In this document: positions 54,170 to 63,266 of the stretch, piece by piece | How the letters are laid out: each line of letters starts with the position of its first letter | Numbering within the stretch: position 1 is the stretch's first letter | From: Pelosinus baikalensis | Lineage (GTDB): Bacteria > Bacillota > Negativicutes > DSM-13327 | Length of the DNA stretch: 64,000 bases | Assembly: GCF_020819555.1 (NCBI RefSeq) | Contig: NZ_JAJHJB010000008.1 | Coordinates: 1 to 64,000 of the forward strand | Direction of reading: 5' to 3' | Translations under genes and position numbers: made by a program | The notes under the pieces: generated by a model | Seen by the model: the letters and a program-made list of their open reading frames with translations, nothing else | Databases searched by the model: none | What the model was told of the DNA's origin: nothing

Positions 54170-54859
54170 CTATATGCTTGCGCCTGTAATTAATTCTCTT
54201 TTTGTATGTTTTTCTGCTACTGCAGCCGTTTCTTCAATACCAGTAATAATATGCTGCATGGACATTTCAATATTTCCTAAGATATCATTAATCTTTTTGG
54301 TTGCCTCTACACTATCTTCCGATAACTTGCGGACTTCAGTGGCTACGACTGCAAAACCTCTGCCATGTTCGCCCGCCCGAGCTGCCTCAATCGCTGCATT
54401 TAAACCAAGTAAATTCGTCTGCTGGGATACCTTATTAATAAAATCAATCACTTCGTGAGTATTATTAATATGACTTTTAGCTTCACTTACGGATTGTGAT
54501 AACACAGCAACCTTCTCATTCAATTCTTCGCTCATTAAAACCTGAGATTTAATTAAATGGTACAACATACCCGTAATAAAATCATCTACCACTTTGACAT
54601 TCGGCGATTTATGTTCTTCAATTAATTGATTTACTTTCTGATTGCCGGTAATATTTAGCACTACATTAACTGTTGGCATTTTAAGACCGTCACGAACATC
54701 TGCAAAGGTACGGATTCCTAATCTTTGTGCCAGTTGAATTGCTACAGCATCTGATTTTACATCCACAACCCCGACAACTTCTATGTCCGGTACTTGACTC
54801 ACCATTTCTATAATCCCAACGCCACCTCTACCGCCACCAACTAACAAAATATTAATCAC
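54170..54859 (-). CDS. Soluble chemoreceptor: Rossmann-like domain fused to MCP signalling domain
   Basis: A 229-residue cytoplasmic protein. Residues 1-~105 form a dinucleotide-binding fold (INILLVGGGRGGVGIIEMVS, VVGVVDVKSDAVAIQLAQRL, VNVVLNITGNQKV), and residues ~130-215 the methyl-accepting signalling hairpin, with the tip sequence QQTNLLGLNAAIEAARAGEH and GRGFAVVATEVRKLSEDS. No transmembrane helix. The GTG at 54859 follows GGGAGG; longer frames lack a site. The signalling domain is short on its C-terminal side. It may report a nucleotide or redox cue to CheA. Confidence 0.8.
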   Translation of the reverse strand: MINILLVGGGRGGVGIIEMVSQVPDIEVVGVVDVKSDAVAIQLAQRLGIRTFADVRDGLKMPTVNVVLNITGNQKVNQLIEEHKSPNVKVVDDFITGMLYHLIKSQVLMSEELNEKVAVLSQSVSEAKSHINNTHEVIDFINKVSQQTNLLGLNAAIEAARAGEHGRGFAVVATEVRKLSEDSVEATKKINDILGNIEMSMQHIITGIEETAAVAEKHTKRELITGASI

Positions 54860-55107
54860 ATATTCGCCTCCCAATATTGTTACAAAGCCAAGCATTCTCT
54901 TATGATATATTATACTATAAATCTCCATTATCCACATCAGCATATTTTCATTGTTTTTTCTTCCCTAATATAGTAAAAGAGGGGGATCTTTATAGGTTTT
55001 CCTATTAAACAAATAAACCAAAAAGGATTTTTCTCTTACTTCTTAGAATACTCATTAGTCTAAGAAGCATATGACTATATTCAATTATTATCGAAAGGAA
55101 TGAAGTG

Positions 55108-56032
55108 ATGACCTATCTCCTACTCCTTATTTTTTTACTCTCTTTACCCAATCTTGCACAAGCTCAGCAACTGATAATGGAGGGGAAAACAACTGTCAAA
55201 TACGAATCACGCCAATACAAACATCCCAATATTGCCAATATGGACTTTGTCGAACGGACGATACGTCTAACTGGAACAGCTCCACTCTCTGCACGAACCT
55301 CACTTTTTCTGCGTTTAGGTCATCAGTCTTATAGCGGTGATGCGGCGGATTCAGCTAAAACGGCAATTGATCAATATGGCCTACGATGGAAGAATGCCCG
55401 TACAACGGTTACGATCGGCAGCCAAGAGACTTATATAGGGTGCATCTGGAGCTATGTTCGATAATAGCTTGAACGTTGGCGAAGGAATGTTACAGGGTAT
55501 TGATATTCGTGATAAAAGAGGCCACAATGCTTATCATCTGTCTAGCGGCCGCCTTGATTCAGCTCTTTTTGACGATAATCAATCCCGCAATTTTTTTGGA
55601 ATGGAATGGGCTCGTTATTCCGGCAGTATCCGATTATTATTTAGCTATCTACGCATACCAAATCTACCAACAAAGGCTGATGATTTTTCGGGATTCAGCA
55701 TCAGTTCACCCATGGGCAAAGCAGAATGGCTTACTGAGCTGATTCATTCCTCCGCTCCCACTGAAAATCAAGCTTTTCTTCTGGGCATGAAATACTACCC
55801 GACTAAGCAGCAAACGATTAAATTAATTATTGGAAAATTACTCGATAACTCTGTTCCAAAAGGAAAATCCAGCCTAGGGGGTTACGATAATGGTATCCGC
55901 GGCTTCCAGCTATCTACTATTCATGCGCTAACTCCGTCCAATCGATTAGCTGTGAAATATAGTCACGTAAAAACCATTACAGGCAATATCCCGATTCGAA
56001 AAATGGAAATAGAATATACGCAATTATTTTAA
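55108..56032 (+). pseudogene. Frameshifted outer-membrane beta-barrel-like protein
   Basis: Two overlapping frames encode one protein. The first (55108-55464) has a signal peptide (YLLLLIFLLSLPNLAQAQ) and barrel-like strands (LIMEGKTTVKYESRQYKHPN, TVTIGSQETYIG). It then runs into IWSYVR and a stop. The second frame continues YIGASGAMFDNSLNVGEG and ends in MEIEYTQLF with terminal Phe. Deleting one G from the GGG at 55438-55440 joins them into one ~308-residue protein. AAAGGAA precedes the start. It is either a real frameshift, a phase-variable homopolymer or an assembly error. Confidence 0.75.
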
Positions 56033-56082
56033 AAGCCATCCACCTAATTTTAAAGGCAAATGCTAAACTATAATGATTATGC

Positions 56083-56113
56083 AAATTGCAGCTCCTTGAA
56101 GGAGCTGCAATTT
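56083..56113 (+). terminator. Terminator after the barrel gene
   Basis: Perfect 13-bp stem AAATTGCAGCTCC / GGAGCTGCAATTT with a TTGAA loop. Confidence 0.8.
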
Positions 56114-56129
56114 CATTTGCTATTTGATC

Positions 56130-56387
56130 TTATCTATTTTCCCGTATTTTACGGAATTCTATTTCATGGCGTTCTTTTTCACATTTCTGCCTTTCGTGCC
56201 ATTGATTTTCTGTTTCATGAGGACGTCGCTTCATTTCTTGTTCATGTCGTTTCTTCTCAGCACGTTCCCGTTCTTGTCGGTCCTTTTCACTACGTTCTGG
56301 TTGGTTCGGTTTTTGTTCTTGCCGGTCATATTCAACAAAATCGCCCTAGCAAGAAGATTGTCTCCTCACTAAGGCGGTTATTTTCAT
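56130..56387 (-). pseudogene. Decayed relative of the Glu/Arg-rich protein at 8810
   Basis: Starting 2 bp after the cotJC stop, an ATG opens a frame that meets TAG at 56346-56348 after 13 codons and then stays open in the same frame: DRQEQKPNQPERSEKDRQER, HEQEMKRRPHETENQWHERQ, ending IRENR. The core is nearly identical to HEREMKRRPNESEREWHERQ of the 8810 gene. The signal peptide of that protein is absent here. A nonsense mutation in a cotJ-linked gene or a truncated copy are both possible. Confidence 0.6.
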
Positions 56388-56389
56388 CC

Positions 56390-56983
56390 TTATTTCTCTA
56401 CTGTGCACCCACACCACATATTCTTCTTTCCCATATGTTCCTGTATATCATTCAAACATTCACCAAATCGTTGGAAATGTACTACTTCTCTTTGCCATAA
56501 AAAGCGCAGCATATCCTTTACACAAGGATCATCTGTCATCTCAATGAGATGTTCGTAGGTAACGCGAGCCTTCTGCTCCGCTGCCATATCCTCAGTTAAA
56601 TCTGCTATCGGATCACCCAGACAAGCTATATACTGCGCCGACCAGGGAACGCCATTCGCATCTGTCCAAAACAGCCCATGATTGTGCTGGACATAATGAC
56701 CTCCCCACCCTGCTGCTTCATAGTCTTTAGGACTTGCTCCCTCAGTCAGTTTATATACCAGCGCTGCGATCATTTCCATATGCGCCAACTCTTCTGTACC
56801 AATGTCCGTTAATAAGGCGATTGCTTTATTTGTCGGCATAGAATATCGTTGGTTCAAATATCGCAAGGATGCACCTAGCTCGCCATCTGGACCTCCATAT
56901 TGGGTAACTACTAGCTTGGCGAAACCTACGTCAGGACAAGTTACTTTTACGGGGTGCTGTAAACTTTTTTCATATATCCACAT
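56390..56983 (-). CDS. cotJC: Spore coat protein CotJC (manganese catalase family)
   Basis: A 197-residue ferritin-like protein of the Mn-catalase family. IYEKSLQHPVKV starts the conserved region; metal ligands lie in DIGTEELAHMEMIA and REVVHFQRFGE. ATG at 56983 gives the standard start MWIYEK; the longer frame overlaps cotJB. Third gene of cotJABC, expressed in the mother cell in other spore formers. Confidence 0.94.
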   Translation of the reverse strand: MWIYEKSLQHPVKVTCPDVGFAKLVVTQYGGPDGELGASLRYLNQRYSMPTNKAIALLTDIGTEELAHMEMIAALVYKLTEGASPKDYEAAGWGGHYVQHNHGLFWTDANGVPWSAQYIACLGDPIADLTEDMAAEQKARVTYEHLIEMTDDPCVKDMLRFLWQREVVHFQRFGECLNDIQEHMGKKNMWCGCTVEK

Positions 56984-56999
56984 TATGCAATTCCCCCAT

Positions 57000-57257
57000 C
57001 TATATTTCCCACGGCCAGGGACTTTCCACCCATTGCCATGGTTCTTTAGAATATCCGCCAAATCCAAAATTTAAAAGAGGTCCAAATTCATCTTGATAAG
57101 CTTTTTTACGTTTTTCTAGCATTTGAACGGCACAGTTGAAATCATTAATCGCCTCTACATCACAAGGATGAGTATCTAAATATAAATTAAGTTCTACAGC
57201 AACAAATTGCATTTCTTGAATTTTCTTTAGCATACTCATTTGCTTTTCACAATTCAC
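57000..57257 (-). CDS. cotJB: Spore coat protein CotJB
   Basis: An 85-residue coat protein. FVAVELNLYLDTHPCDVEAI and KRKKAYQDEFGPLLNFGF are the family pattern; the C-terminus is Trp/Pro-rich (EPWQWVESPWPWEI). The GTG at 57257 lies seven bases after GGGAGGT; the earlier GTG at 57266 abuts it. It lies between cotJA and cotJC. Confidence 0.9.
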   Translation of the reverse strand: MNCEKQMSMLKKIQEMQFVAVELNLYLDTHPCDVEAINDFNCAVQMLEKRKKAYQDEFGPLLNFGFGGYSKEPWQWVESPWPWEI

Positions 57258-57275
57258 TGCTTTCACCTCCCAATG

Positions 57276-57542
57276 TTACCTTGGTATCGGATATACACCA
57301 TATAAGCTCGGGAATAAGGTTCCCTTCTTTAACGCCTCTTGAGGACTAAAAGCTTCATCATAGCACTGCCATGGAACGTATGCATGGGCTAACATCATCT
57401 TTGCGCTTGTCTTTTGACAATTACATGTATCATTCATATTCCACATATTCATATTGTCCCTTTCCAGCTCTTCCCGTTCATCATTTTCTTCAATTCGTTC
57501 GTCCTTTTCTTCAACCTGCGCATCATCCACATTCCTTTTCAC
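57276..57542 (-). CDS. cotJA: Spore coat associated protein CotJA
   Basis: An 88-residue protein. The C-terminal half carries the CotJA pattern (LAHAYVPWQCYDEAFSPQEA, LKKGTLFPSLYGVYP). The N-terminal 45 residues are a highly acidic extension rich in Glu, Asp and Arg that is not part of the usual domain. GTG start after GGGGAGG. It leads cotJABC. Confidence 0.92.
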   Translation of the reverse strand: MKRNVDDAQVEEKDERIEENDEREELERDNMNMWNMNDTCNCQKTSAKMMLAHAYVPWQCYDEAFSPQEALKKGTLFPSLYGVYPIPR

Positions 57543-57591
57543 TGATCCATCCTCCCCTCATACTACTTATTACATTTTATGTAATGGTGTC

Positions 57592-57621
57592 ACTGTATGT
57601 GACTTAAAATAAGAAAAATGC
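57592..57621 (-). promoter_or_regulatory. Candidate sigma-E promoter of cotJABC
   Basis: On the minus strand GCATTTT, 15 bp, CATACAGT, close to the mother-cell sigma-E consensus (KMATATT-N14/15-CATACAHT), 50 bp upstream of cotJA. Confidence 0.5.
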
Positions 57622-57639
57622 TAGAACATAGTCGTTTTT

Positions 57640-57745
57640 GAACCACAAGCACAAAACCGCTTACTAGGACACAAAGAACACAGATTGGAGGAGAATAACC
57701 CCCCAATCTGTGTTCTTTGTATATCTCTGTATCCTCTGCGTTTAA
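57640..57745. repeat. Dispersed CACAAAG palindromic repeat, copy 2
   Basis: Begins GAACCACAAGCACAAA and contains a perfect 18-bp inverted repeat (ACAAAGAACACAGATTGG with its complement, 57671-57688 and 57703-57720). The right side retains TCTGTATCCTCTGCG-like words. Related to the element at 36628. Confidence 0.65.
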
Positions 57746-57790
57746 CGTTTTCCTTAGAAATTTATATTTTCTATACTTATAAAAAACTGA

Positions 57791-58066
57791 TTAGCCAATG
57801 GATGGCATAATCAGAAAGGCAAGTATGTATAATAAGATACCCGCCCCGCGGTATAAGACTAACAACGCCCAGGCAAATCGAATGAGACTGACATCAATGC
57901 CAGTATAGTTACTAACCCCGGCACATACACCGAAAAGCATGCCGCGAGCTGGATCAAGAGCCAGCTGCTTGTGTAATGAATTGATTCCATCTGCGTCACC
58001 TTGGAAAAATTGCCATGCTGTTAATCCACTTACTAAGTAAGCTCCTATACGAATAAGACCAAACAT
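57791..58066 (-). CDS. PspC-domain membrane protein
   Basis: A 91-residue protein. The C-terminal 60 residues are the PspC domain (RGMLFGVCAGVSNYTGIDVS, LIRFAWALLVLYRGAGILLY) with one to two membrane helices; an N-terminal helix precedes it. PspC proteins sense envelope stress or bind phage-shock regulators; no other psp gene is near. GGAGGTG precedes the ATG. Confidence 0.9.
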   Translation of the reverse strand: MFGLIRIGAYLVSGLTAWQFFQGDADGINSLHKQLALDPARGMLFGVCAGVSNYTGIDVSLIRFAWALLVLYRGAGILLYILAFLIMPSIG

Positions 58067-58128
58067 AGCATTCTCACCTCCCTAGTATGTTATCCCACAT
58101 CCTTCATAAATTTATACTTTGTTATACG

Positions 58129-58170
58129 ATGGTGAATAGAGACGGCTTAGCAGCCGTCTCTATTCACCAT
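58129..58170. terminator. Perfect 19-bp hairpin
   Basis: ATGGTGAATAGAGACGGCT / AGCCGTCTCTATTCACCAT with a TAGC loop, between ftsW-like and pspC genes. It lacks an adjacent U-run, so it may be an operator or a repeat rather than a terminator. Confidence 0.5.
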
Positions 58171-58392
58171 AGATATTGTATTTTTTTAGAATAGGATTAT
58201 CAGATTCTGTACTATCAGAAAAAAACGTAGACGCGCTATTTATTTTCACCCTGTAAACTTATAAATTTTGATATTACAAGTAGAACTTTATCAGATAAAC
58301 AAACACATACAAAAGCATTTTCAGTAATATATTGCATAGTGATAGACAATATTTAATAGTTCGTAGGCTTGTGCCTGTTTAACATTCTCACA
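58171..58392. other. Intergenic region downstream of the FtsW-like gene
   Basis: About 220 bp of AT-rich sequence. I saw no open frame, promoter or repeat. Confidence 0.4.
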
Positions 58393-59580
58393 TTATTTAA
58401 CTCTGTTTAAGTTTCTGGCTTGTCTCGCTAATTTTAAACGAGTGCTGCGGCTGGCATCTGGCTCTGGTGCAGTATCTTGAAGTACAACACCATCTGCCTG
58501 ACGCCCTACACTCAGAATCAGACCAATTGCCATTAAATTAACAATTAATGATGTACCTCCGAAACTAATAAAAGGCAGTGGCACACCAACTACTGGAAAT
58601 AAACCTGAAACCATAGAGATGTTAATAATGGCCTGTCCTAGGATTAAAAAAATACTGCCCATCGTCAATAATTTACCTAATCCATCTGGAGCCTTCAAGG
58701 CAATGCGCACACCGTAATAGGCTAATAAGCCCATAAGGCATAATACCCCTAGAGCACCGATAAATCCCATTTCCTGACATAATACAGCAAAAGCAAAATC
58801 GGTATGAGCTTCCGGCAAATAGTTAAATTTACTTGATCCCATACCAAGCCCCGTTCCCCAAAATCCGCCAGAACCAATTGCCAGCAGACCTTGTACCGTC
58901 TGATAACCGATACCCAATTGGTAATCCCAAGGATTGATCCATGCGGCGATACGCTCCGCCCGATAGCTGGCTGCAAAGGTTGCATATATAAATAAGGCAA
59001 TGCCGCCGCCCACTAAAGTTAACAACTGCTGTTTTGGCAATCCGGCAATGATGTACAACATAAGGCTTGTACCAACGATAATGACTGCCGTCCCCATATC
59101 CGGCTGCTTTAATACGATCATTCCTAATATTGCTGCAATATAGAAAGGTGCAGAAAGCAGCGTAATTCTGCGCTTACGGTCAATTAGCGGACCTAAGAAT
59201 CCAGCAGTAATCATAAGGCCGGTCAGTTTTGCCAATTCCGAAGGCTGGAATTGAAAGCCAATATTTAACCAACGCCGTGCACCATTCACTTCAATACCAA
59301 TAAAATGTACCGCAATTAGCAAACCGACTGTTAATAACATGAATGGGAAAAGAAAACGATTGAATCGATGATAATCGATTCTGCTGATAACCAGCATCGC
59401 CACGATTCCAATACTAAAGGAAATCAGATGCCTTTTTAAATAATAATAACCATCTCCCATTTGTTGGCCAGCTTCTACAAAACTAGCACTGAAAATATTT
59501 ACTGTACCGATCAAAAATAACAACATGGAAATGCATATAACAGCTTCAGCATTGCTCCGCCATAATTGAGATAACTTCAT
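58393..59580 (-). CDS. FtsW/RodA/SpoVE family glycosyltransferase
   Basis: A 395-residue SEDS protein that polymerises lipid II into glycan strands. About ten membrane helices; conserved motifs NGARRWLNIGFQFQPSELAK, AHTDFAFAVLCQEMGF, VVGVPLPFISFGGTS. The catalytic Asp lies in the TDF motif region. FtsW and SpoVE cannot be separated by eye; its usual partner is a class B PBP like the one at 45516. GGAG precedes the ATG. Confidence 0.93.
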   Translation of the reverse strand: MKLSQLWRSNAEAVICISMLLFLIGTVNIFSASFVEAGQQMGDGYYYLKRHLISFSIGIVAMLVISRIDYHRFNRFLFPFMLLTVGLLIAVHFIGIEVNGARRWLNIGFQFQPSELAKLTGLMITAGFLGPLIDRKRRITLLSAPFYIAAILGMIVLKQPDMGTAVIIVGTSLMLYIIAGLPKQQLLTLVGGGIALFIYATFAASYRAERIAAWINPWDYQLGIGYQTVQGLLAIGSGGFWGTGLGMGSSKFNYLPEAHTDFAFAVLCQEMGFIGALGVLCLMGLLAYYGVRIALKAPDGLGKLLTMGSIFLILGQAIINISMVSGLFPVVGVPLPFISFGGTSLIVNLMAIGLILSVGRQADGVVLQDTAPEPDASRSTRLKLARQARNLNRVK

Positions 59581-59712
59581 TTTGTTTCTCCTTCACTACC
59601 CAATATCCCTATTATACAAAATTAATCCCCTAGACCCAATAACCAAATTGAGATTTTAGAATATTATATAAGGAAATCGGCATTTATAAATTGGGATAAC
59701 CGAGGTGATTAC

Positions 59713-60732
59713 ATGGAAATCCAACCCTATCAACTCGTTGTAATTGATGATACGACTCATGCTTTACTGCTCGTTGATGGTCAACAAGGAGAAATCATCG
59801 CTGAAATGCCCTACCCGCCAGAGTACACCCCAACCGAGCTGCTGCTATCATCTGACCAGAGTAAAGTCTATATGCCTGTAGTAAAAACGAATGGGAAAGG
59901 CGCGCTCTTCGTAGGAAATTTGGAACAAAAATCCGTCTACCGCTTACCGATAGAGCTGCCTCCTCCTACGCAATTTACACTCGCACCAAAAGGAAATTAT
60001 GCCTATATAGCAGATCCAAATGGCGGATTATATTCTCTGACCATACCGAGTATGTCCCTAACAGCCTGGGGAAATCCAGCAGAAGCTGCCTGTGTTGGCC
60101 TCGCTGCTGATCATGATGCTATCTACAGCGTCTGGGAACATGACAATCAAGGTACGCTGGCAGTTTTTAGCCCTGCAGGTCAGTTACTACAGGAATACTC
60201 TTTACCGGGAATCCCCACTAACGTAATTCTTCATGGCGATGAACATATTCTAGTACCTTTTACTAGTACAACATTTACCCTGGAAGGCATTATGATCTTC
60301 ACAATCATAAAGGCAACGGAAACAACTCCTGCGTCCATGACGTCGCAAAGCTGCTTATACCCCAAGAATAAAACCTCATGTCCTGCTTATCCTTCCCACA
60401 TTGCAGCTTCTCCTAATGAGCAAACTGCTTATGTTGTCAATGAAGAAAGTGCCTCTATTACAGTGATTGACCTTACCACTGCATCCATTTCCCGCCTCAT
60501 TGAGCTGAATCGTTCTATATCCTGCCTACATATTGTACCTGGCAGTCAGTTAGCTATCGCTACCAGCCATATTTTTGCTGACCTTAGCATGATTGATTTA
60601 GCCAATGGCCGCCTATTATCCGTTACAGATACAAAGCGTGAATTGTTAGGCTATATCGCGATTGTACCGATTCTTCCTACGGATCTCGATACAACTACAA
60701 CCATCCAGTTAACGAATAAAGACTTGGCATAA
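59713..60732 (+). CDS. YVTN-type beta-propeller protein
   Basis: A 339-residue protein with repeated propeller blades (ELLLSSDQSKVYMPVV, QFTLAPKGNYAYIADPNGG, HIAASPNEQTAYVVNEESAS, ITVIDLTTASISRLIEL). There is no signal peptide, so it is probably cytoplasmic or spore-localised. GAGGTG precedes the ATG. Related spore-surface or quinoprotein-like propellers exist, but no cofactor motif is visible. Its stop codon lies within a terminator stem. Confidence 0.75.
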   Translation: MEIQPYQLVVIDDTTHALLLVDGQQGEIIAEMPYPPEYTPTELLLSSDQSKVYMPVVKTNGKGALFVGNLEQKSVYRLPIELPPPTQFTLAPKGNYAYIADPNGGLYSLTIPSMSLTAWGNPAEAACVGLAADHDAIYSVWEHDNQGTLAVFSPAGQLLQEYSLPGIPTNVILHGDEHILVPFTSTTFTLEGIMIFTIIKATETTPASMTSQSCLYPKNKTSCPAYPSHIAASPNEQTAYVVNEESASITVIDLTTASISRLIELNRSISCLHIVPGSQLAIATSHIFADLSMIDLANGRLLSVTDTKRELLGYIAIVPILPTDLDTTTTIQLTNKDLA

Positions 60733-60755
60733 CGCCAAGTCTTTATTCGTTAACT
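60707..60755. terminator. Perfect 22-bp terminator overlapping the propeller stop codon
   Basis: AGTTAACGAATAAAGACTTGGC is mirrored exactly after a 5-base loop. The left arm encodes the last residues of the propeller protein, and the loop contains the TAA stop. Confidence 0.8.
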
Positions 60756-60763
60756 ATAAGTAT

Positions 60764-61951
60764 TCAATCCTTTTTCTTCCCTAATTGACGGGGCCACTTG
60801 CCACTCCATTTATATTTAGCATCACTATTTTTAGTATCAATCACCTGTACTGTAGAAGAGGTATCATCCTCTTCTTCAATCAGGATATCCTCTAGAACTA
60901 GCTTCTCTTCCACGGCTTTTCCTTTGCTCTCGAAATGGCTATGTTTTTGTTCCTTATTTCCTTTTACTTTATTACTGATTTTCTCTTGTGGTGCCTCCTC
61001 TACTTTTGGCTCTCTTTCTTTTGGCTCTGGTAAAACCTCTTCTTCTCGCCCCGAATTCATCATACCAGGTATGGAGCATTTCTCCAGATCTGCAAGGTTA
61101 GACATCGAAGAAGGCTCACAGTATTCTAAAGATGCTGCCGTTGTGTTCTTCATAATTCCTTTTTCCATCATTGTCAAAATTAAGAGAAAATGATCGGCTT
61201 CTCGTCTTACATGATCGGCTAGTAGAGCCGGGATCAAACCGACTAACCGACACTCTCTGATCATCTCTTCAGCAGCACGTTTAAAATCTCTAATGCGCAA
61301 AACAGCAGCACGAACATCCTGCAGGAAACGTTTGAACGAAGCTACTTCCGGATAGCCCTGCAGCATACTAGAAAAGTCACGACCTTGCAGATAAAGATCA
61401 TCAAATTCTTGAGAAAAGCTATTGGCTGTTTGAATTAGGTTCCGCTCTGATGGATCTAATAAATGACTAATAAATTTAGCATGGTCTGCCATAATTCGCA
61501 GCCAAAATACATTTTCCTGTGCCCTTGCGCCCCCAGACAAAGCCACTTTTCCATTCTTAATTTTATCTAACAGGCGCATAAAATACTCGGCTTCGCGTGC
61601 CATATGATCAAGAAGTAACGGAAAGTTATAGCCACCCAGCTTGCACTCTAACATGCGATGTAATAAATCACGCTTAAACGTATAAAACTCTTTTAATAAG
61701 GCCTGGGTGTCAGTCACTAGCTCCATGAATTTCTTGTCATTTTGCAATCGCTCTGCCCGTACGCGCAAAGACTCAAACTCCTGGTAAAAAGCTTGGGCAT
61801 CATCAATAAAATCTTCCTGATCACAAGGCAGCCCCGACTTAATAAATAAAGCATGCTCTTCCATAATCCGTATCCAAAATTTTACTTCTTCTAAGTTGAG
61901 TGGTTCCAAGGGCTCAGGAACCATATATGACATGAGTTGACGCGACGACAT
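60764..61951 (-). CDS. DUF2935 protein (two tandem domains)
   Basis: A 395-residue protein with two helical DUF2935 repeats of about 130 residues (FWIRIMEEHALFIKSGL and FWLRIMADHAKFISHLLDP as their starts; DHMAREAEYFMRLLDKIKNG and DHVRREADHFLLILTMMEKG as their ends). The conserved His, Asp and Glu could bind metal in a ferritin-like bundle. The C-terminal 110 residues are charged and low-complexity. The family is restricted to spore formers. ATG at 61951 follows GGGAGAG. Confidence 0.88.
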   Translation of the reverse strand: MSSRQLMSYMVPEPLEPLNLEEVKFWIRIMEEHALFIKSGLPCDQEDFIDDAQAFYQEFESLRVRAERLQNDKKFMELVTDTQALLKEFYTFKRDLLHRMLECKLGGYNFPLLLDHMAREAEYFMRLLDKIKNGKVALSGGARAQENVFWLRIMADHAKFISHLLDPSERNLIQTANSFSQEFDDLYLQGRDFSSMLQGYPEVASFKRFLQDVRAAVLRIRDFKRAAEEMIRECRLVGLIPALLADHVRREADHFLLILTMMEKGIMKNTTAASLEYCEPSSMSNLADLEKCSIPGMMNSGREEEVLPEPKEREPKVEEAPQEKISNKVKGNKEQKHSHFESKGKAVEEKLVLEDILIEEEDDTSSTVQVIDTKNSDAKYKWSGKWPRQLGKKKD

Positions 61952-62055
61952 AGCAACACTCTCCCTTTTTGATCCCACTACACATTTATTACATTCTATG
62001 CCGAAACTTTAAATTCTGTCATAAAAAAATGGAACCTAGCAGTTTTATTTTTATC

Positions 62056-62120
62056 GATGACTAAACCGCTCTAAAACTCCCATTCTATAACAGTGAGAGT
62101 TAAGAGCGGCTATGTCGCAC
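62056..62120 (-). repeat. Dispersed hairpin repeat, copy B
   Basis: Read on the minus strand, GCTCTTAACTCTCACTGTTA...TGGGAGTTTTAGAGC then GGTTTAGTCATC. It matches the element at 49275 base for base in both arms with few differences, and here lies just past the stop of the secreted protein at 62145. Confidence 0.7.
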
Positions 62121-62144
62121 TTATCGTTGGGATTAAATCCAGGT

Positions 62145-63035
62145 TTAAGTATGTGATTGCAGCATTTTGGGATGGAGATTAATGCGAAGATTGACCGACT
62201 GTGCTTGCCAGAAACTTCCGGTGTAAGACAGCACTGTTTCCACATTGGCAAGGCCATCAGCGTTGTAAGCACCGGAGATGCGCTGTATACCTTTTAATTC
62301 GTAAATGTCGTCATGGTTCGTATCAACTGGTTCCAGCCTGCCAAAAGGTGTCACCATGAGCTTTATTTGCTTTTGAAGCTTTCCCTCTTCATTATAAAGA
62401 CCCAAACGAAGATAATCGGCTGTACGATCACTAACATCCATCGTCACACCTGAACCAACACCGCCATTGATTTCCACTTTAAATCCATCAAGGAATTGAC
62501 CGGATATAGAACCTGTATTGTTCTCTTTCTCACCAAAAAGAATGGATGGTTTATCGCCCAATGTAACAACCTGATTATAATACCAGCCGCCGCTGCCGCC
62601 GGATGCAGTAGTCACTAAGGCATCAACAGTCTTATCACCAGTAAAATCTCTTAATAATAATTCAGCCTGATAACCACCCATTTTATCCAACACTACGTCG
62701 GTTCGTTTTTGATCAGCCCCATTCTCGACAATCAGCTTCATCGAATCCACATAGTACGAAGAGTCCTCCTGCTTATGTCCAATCAGATATACCGTATCAG
62801 AGACTCCATCACCATTGACATCTCCTTCCTGCACATCCAAGACCTGATAGCCCTCTGGCAGCCATTGCCTCGAAATTACAGCGTTTACGCCCCGAGTGGA
62901 ACCAATAATTTCTCCATTATGATTGTAGACGGGTTTTGATACGTAATCGATTTGATTTGCTTCTACCAGACCAGCCAACGGAGCCATCATCAAGCCTAAA
63001 GTTAAAACCGCCGTAAGATGATAGTCCTTATACAT
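62145..63035 (-). CDS. Secreted protein with VCBS/FG-GAP-like repeats
   Basis: A 296-residue protein with a signal peptide (LTAVLTLGLMMAPLAGLVEA). The mature part has calcium-loop-like words of the integrin/FG-GAP type (VQEGDVNGDGVSDTVYLIGH, LLRDFTGDKTVDALVTTASG, DTNHDDIYELKGIQRI), so it is probably a beta-propeller. ATG at 63035 follows AGGAGG. No partner gene is visible; surface or spore function is likely. Confidence 0.75.
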   Translation of the reverse strand: MYKDYHLTAVLTLGLMMAPLAGLVEANQIDYVSKPVYNHNGEIIGSTRGVNAVISRQWLPEGYQVLDVQEGDVNGDGVSDTVYLIGHKQEDSSYYVDSMKLIVENGADQKRTDVVLDKMGGYQAELLLRDFTGDKTVDALVTTASGGSGGWYYNQVVTLGDKPSILFGEKENNTGSISGQFLDGFKVEINGGVGSGVTMDVSDRTADYLRLGLYNEEGKLQKQIKLMVTPFGRLEPVDTNHDDIYELKGIQRISGAYNADGLANVETVLSYTGSFWQAQSVNLRINLHPKMLQSHT

Positions 63036-63192
63036 AACCAAAGTCCTCCTCTTAAATTGTACTTCTACCTTTTTTAACGTCACAGCAACAAAAAAGCAAC
63101 TATGTTCCTATACAAATCTAATTTTATTCAGCCCATGAACGTAACTATCAACAGCATATGTATGTTATATTCCTTTTTCTTGGACATAGCAA

Positions 63193-63236
63193 GAAACCTT
63201 CTACGATAGCATATCTTCGACTATCCCAGAAGGTCT
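63193..63236 (-). terminator. Likely terminator of trmB
   Basis: GAGACCTTCT and AGAAGGTTTC on the minus strand, with an inner GATAG/CTATC pair; the U-run is short. Confidence 0.45.
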
Positions 63237-63266
63237 CCTCTTCATCTACCATCCTATAATATACTA

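Noticed and set aside
56060..56500. 146-codon plus-strand frame rich in Phe, Leu and Val
   Set aside because: It is antisense to the Glu/Arg-rich remnant and the end of cotJC; the hydrophobic composition mirrors the charged codons of the other strand.
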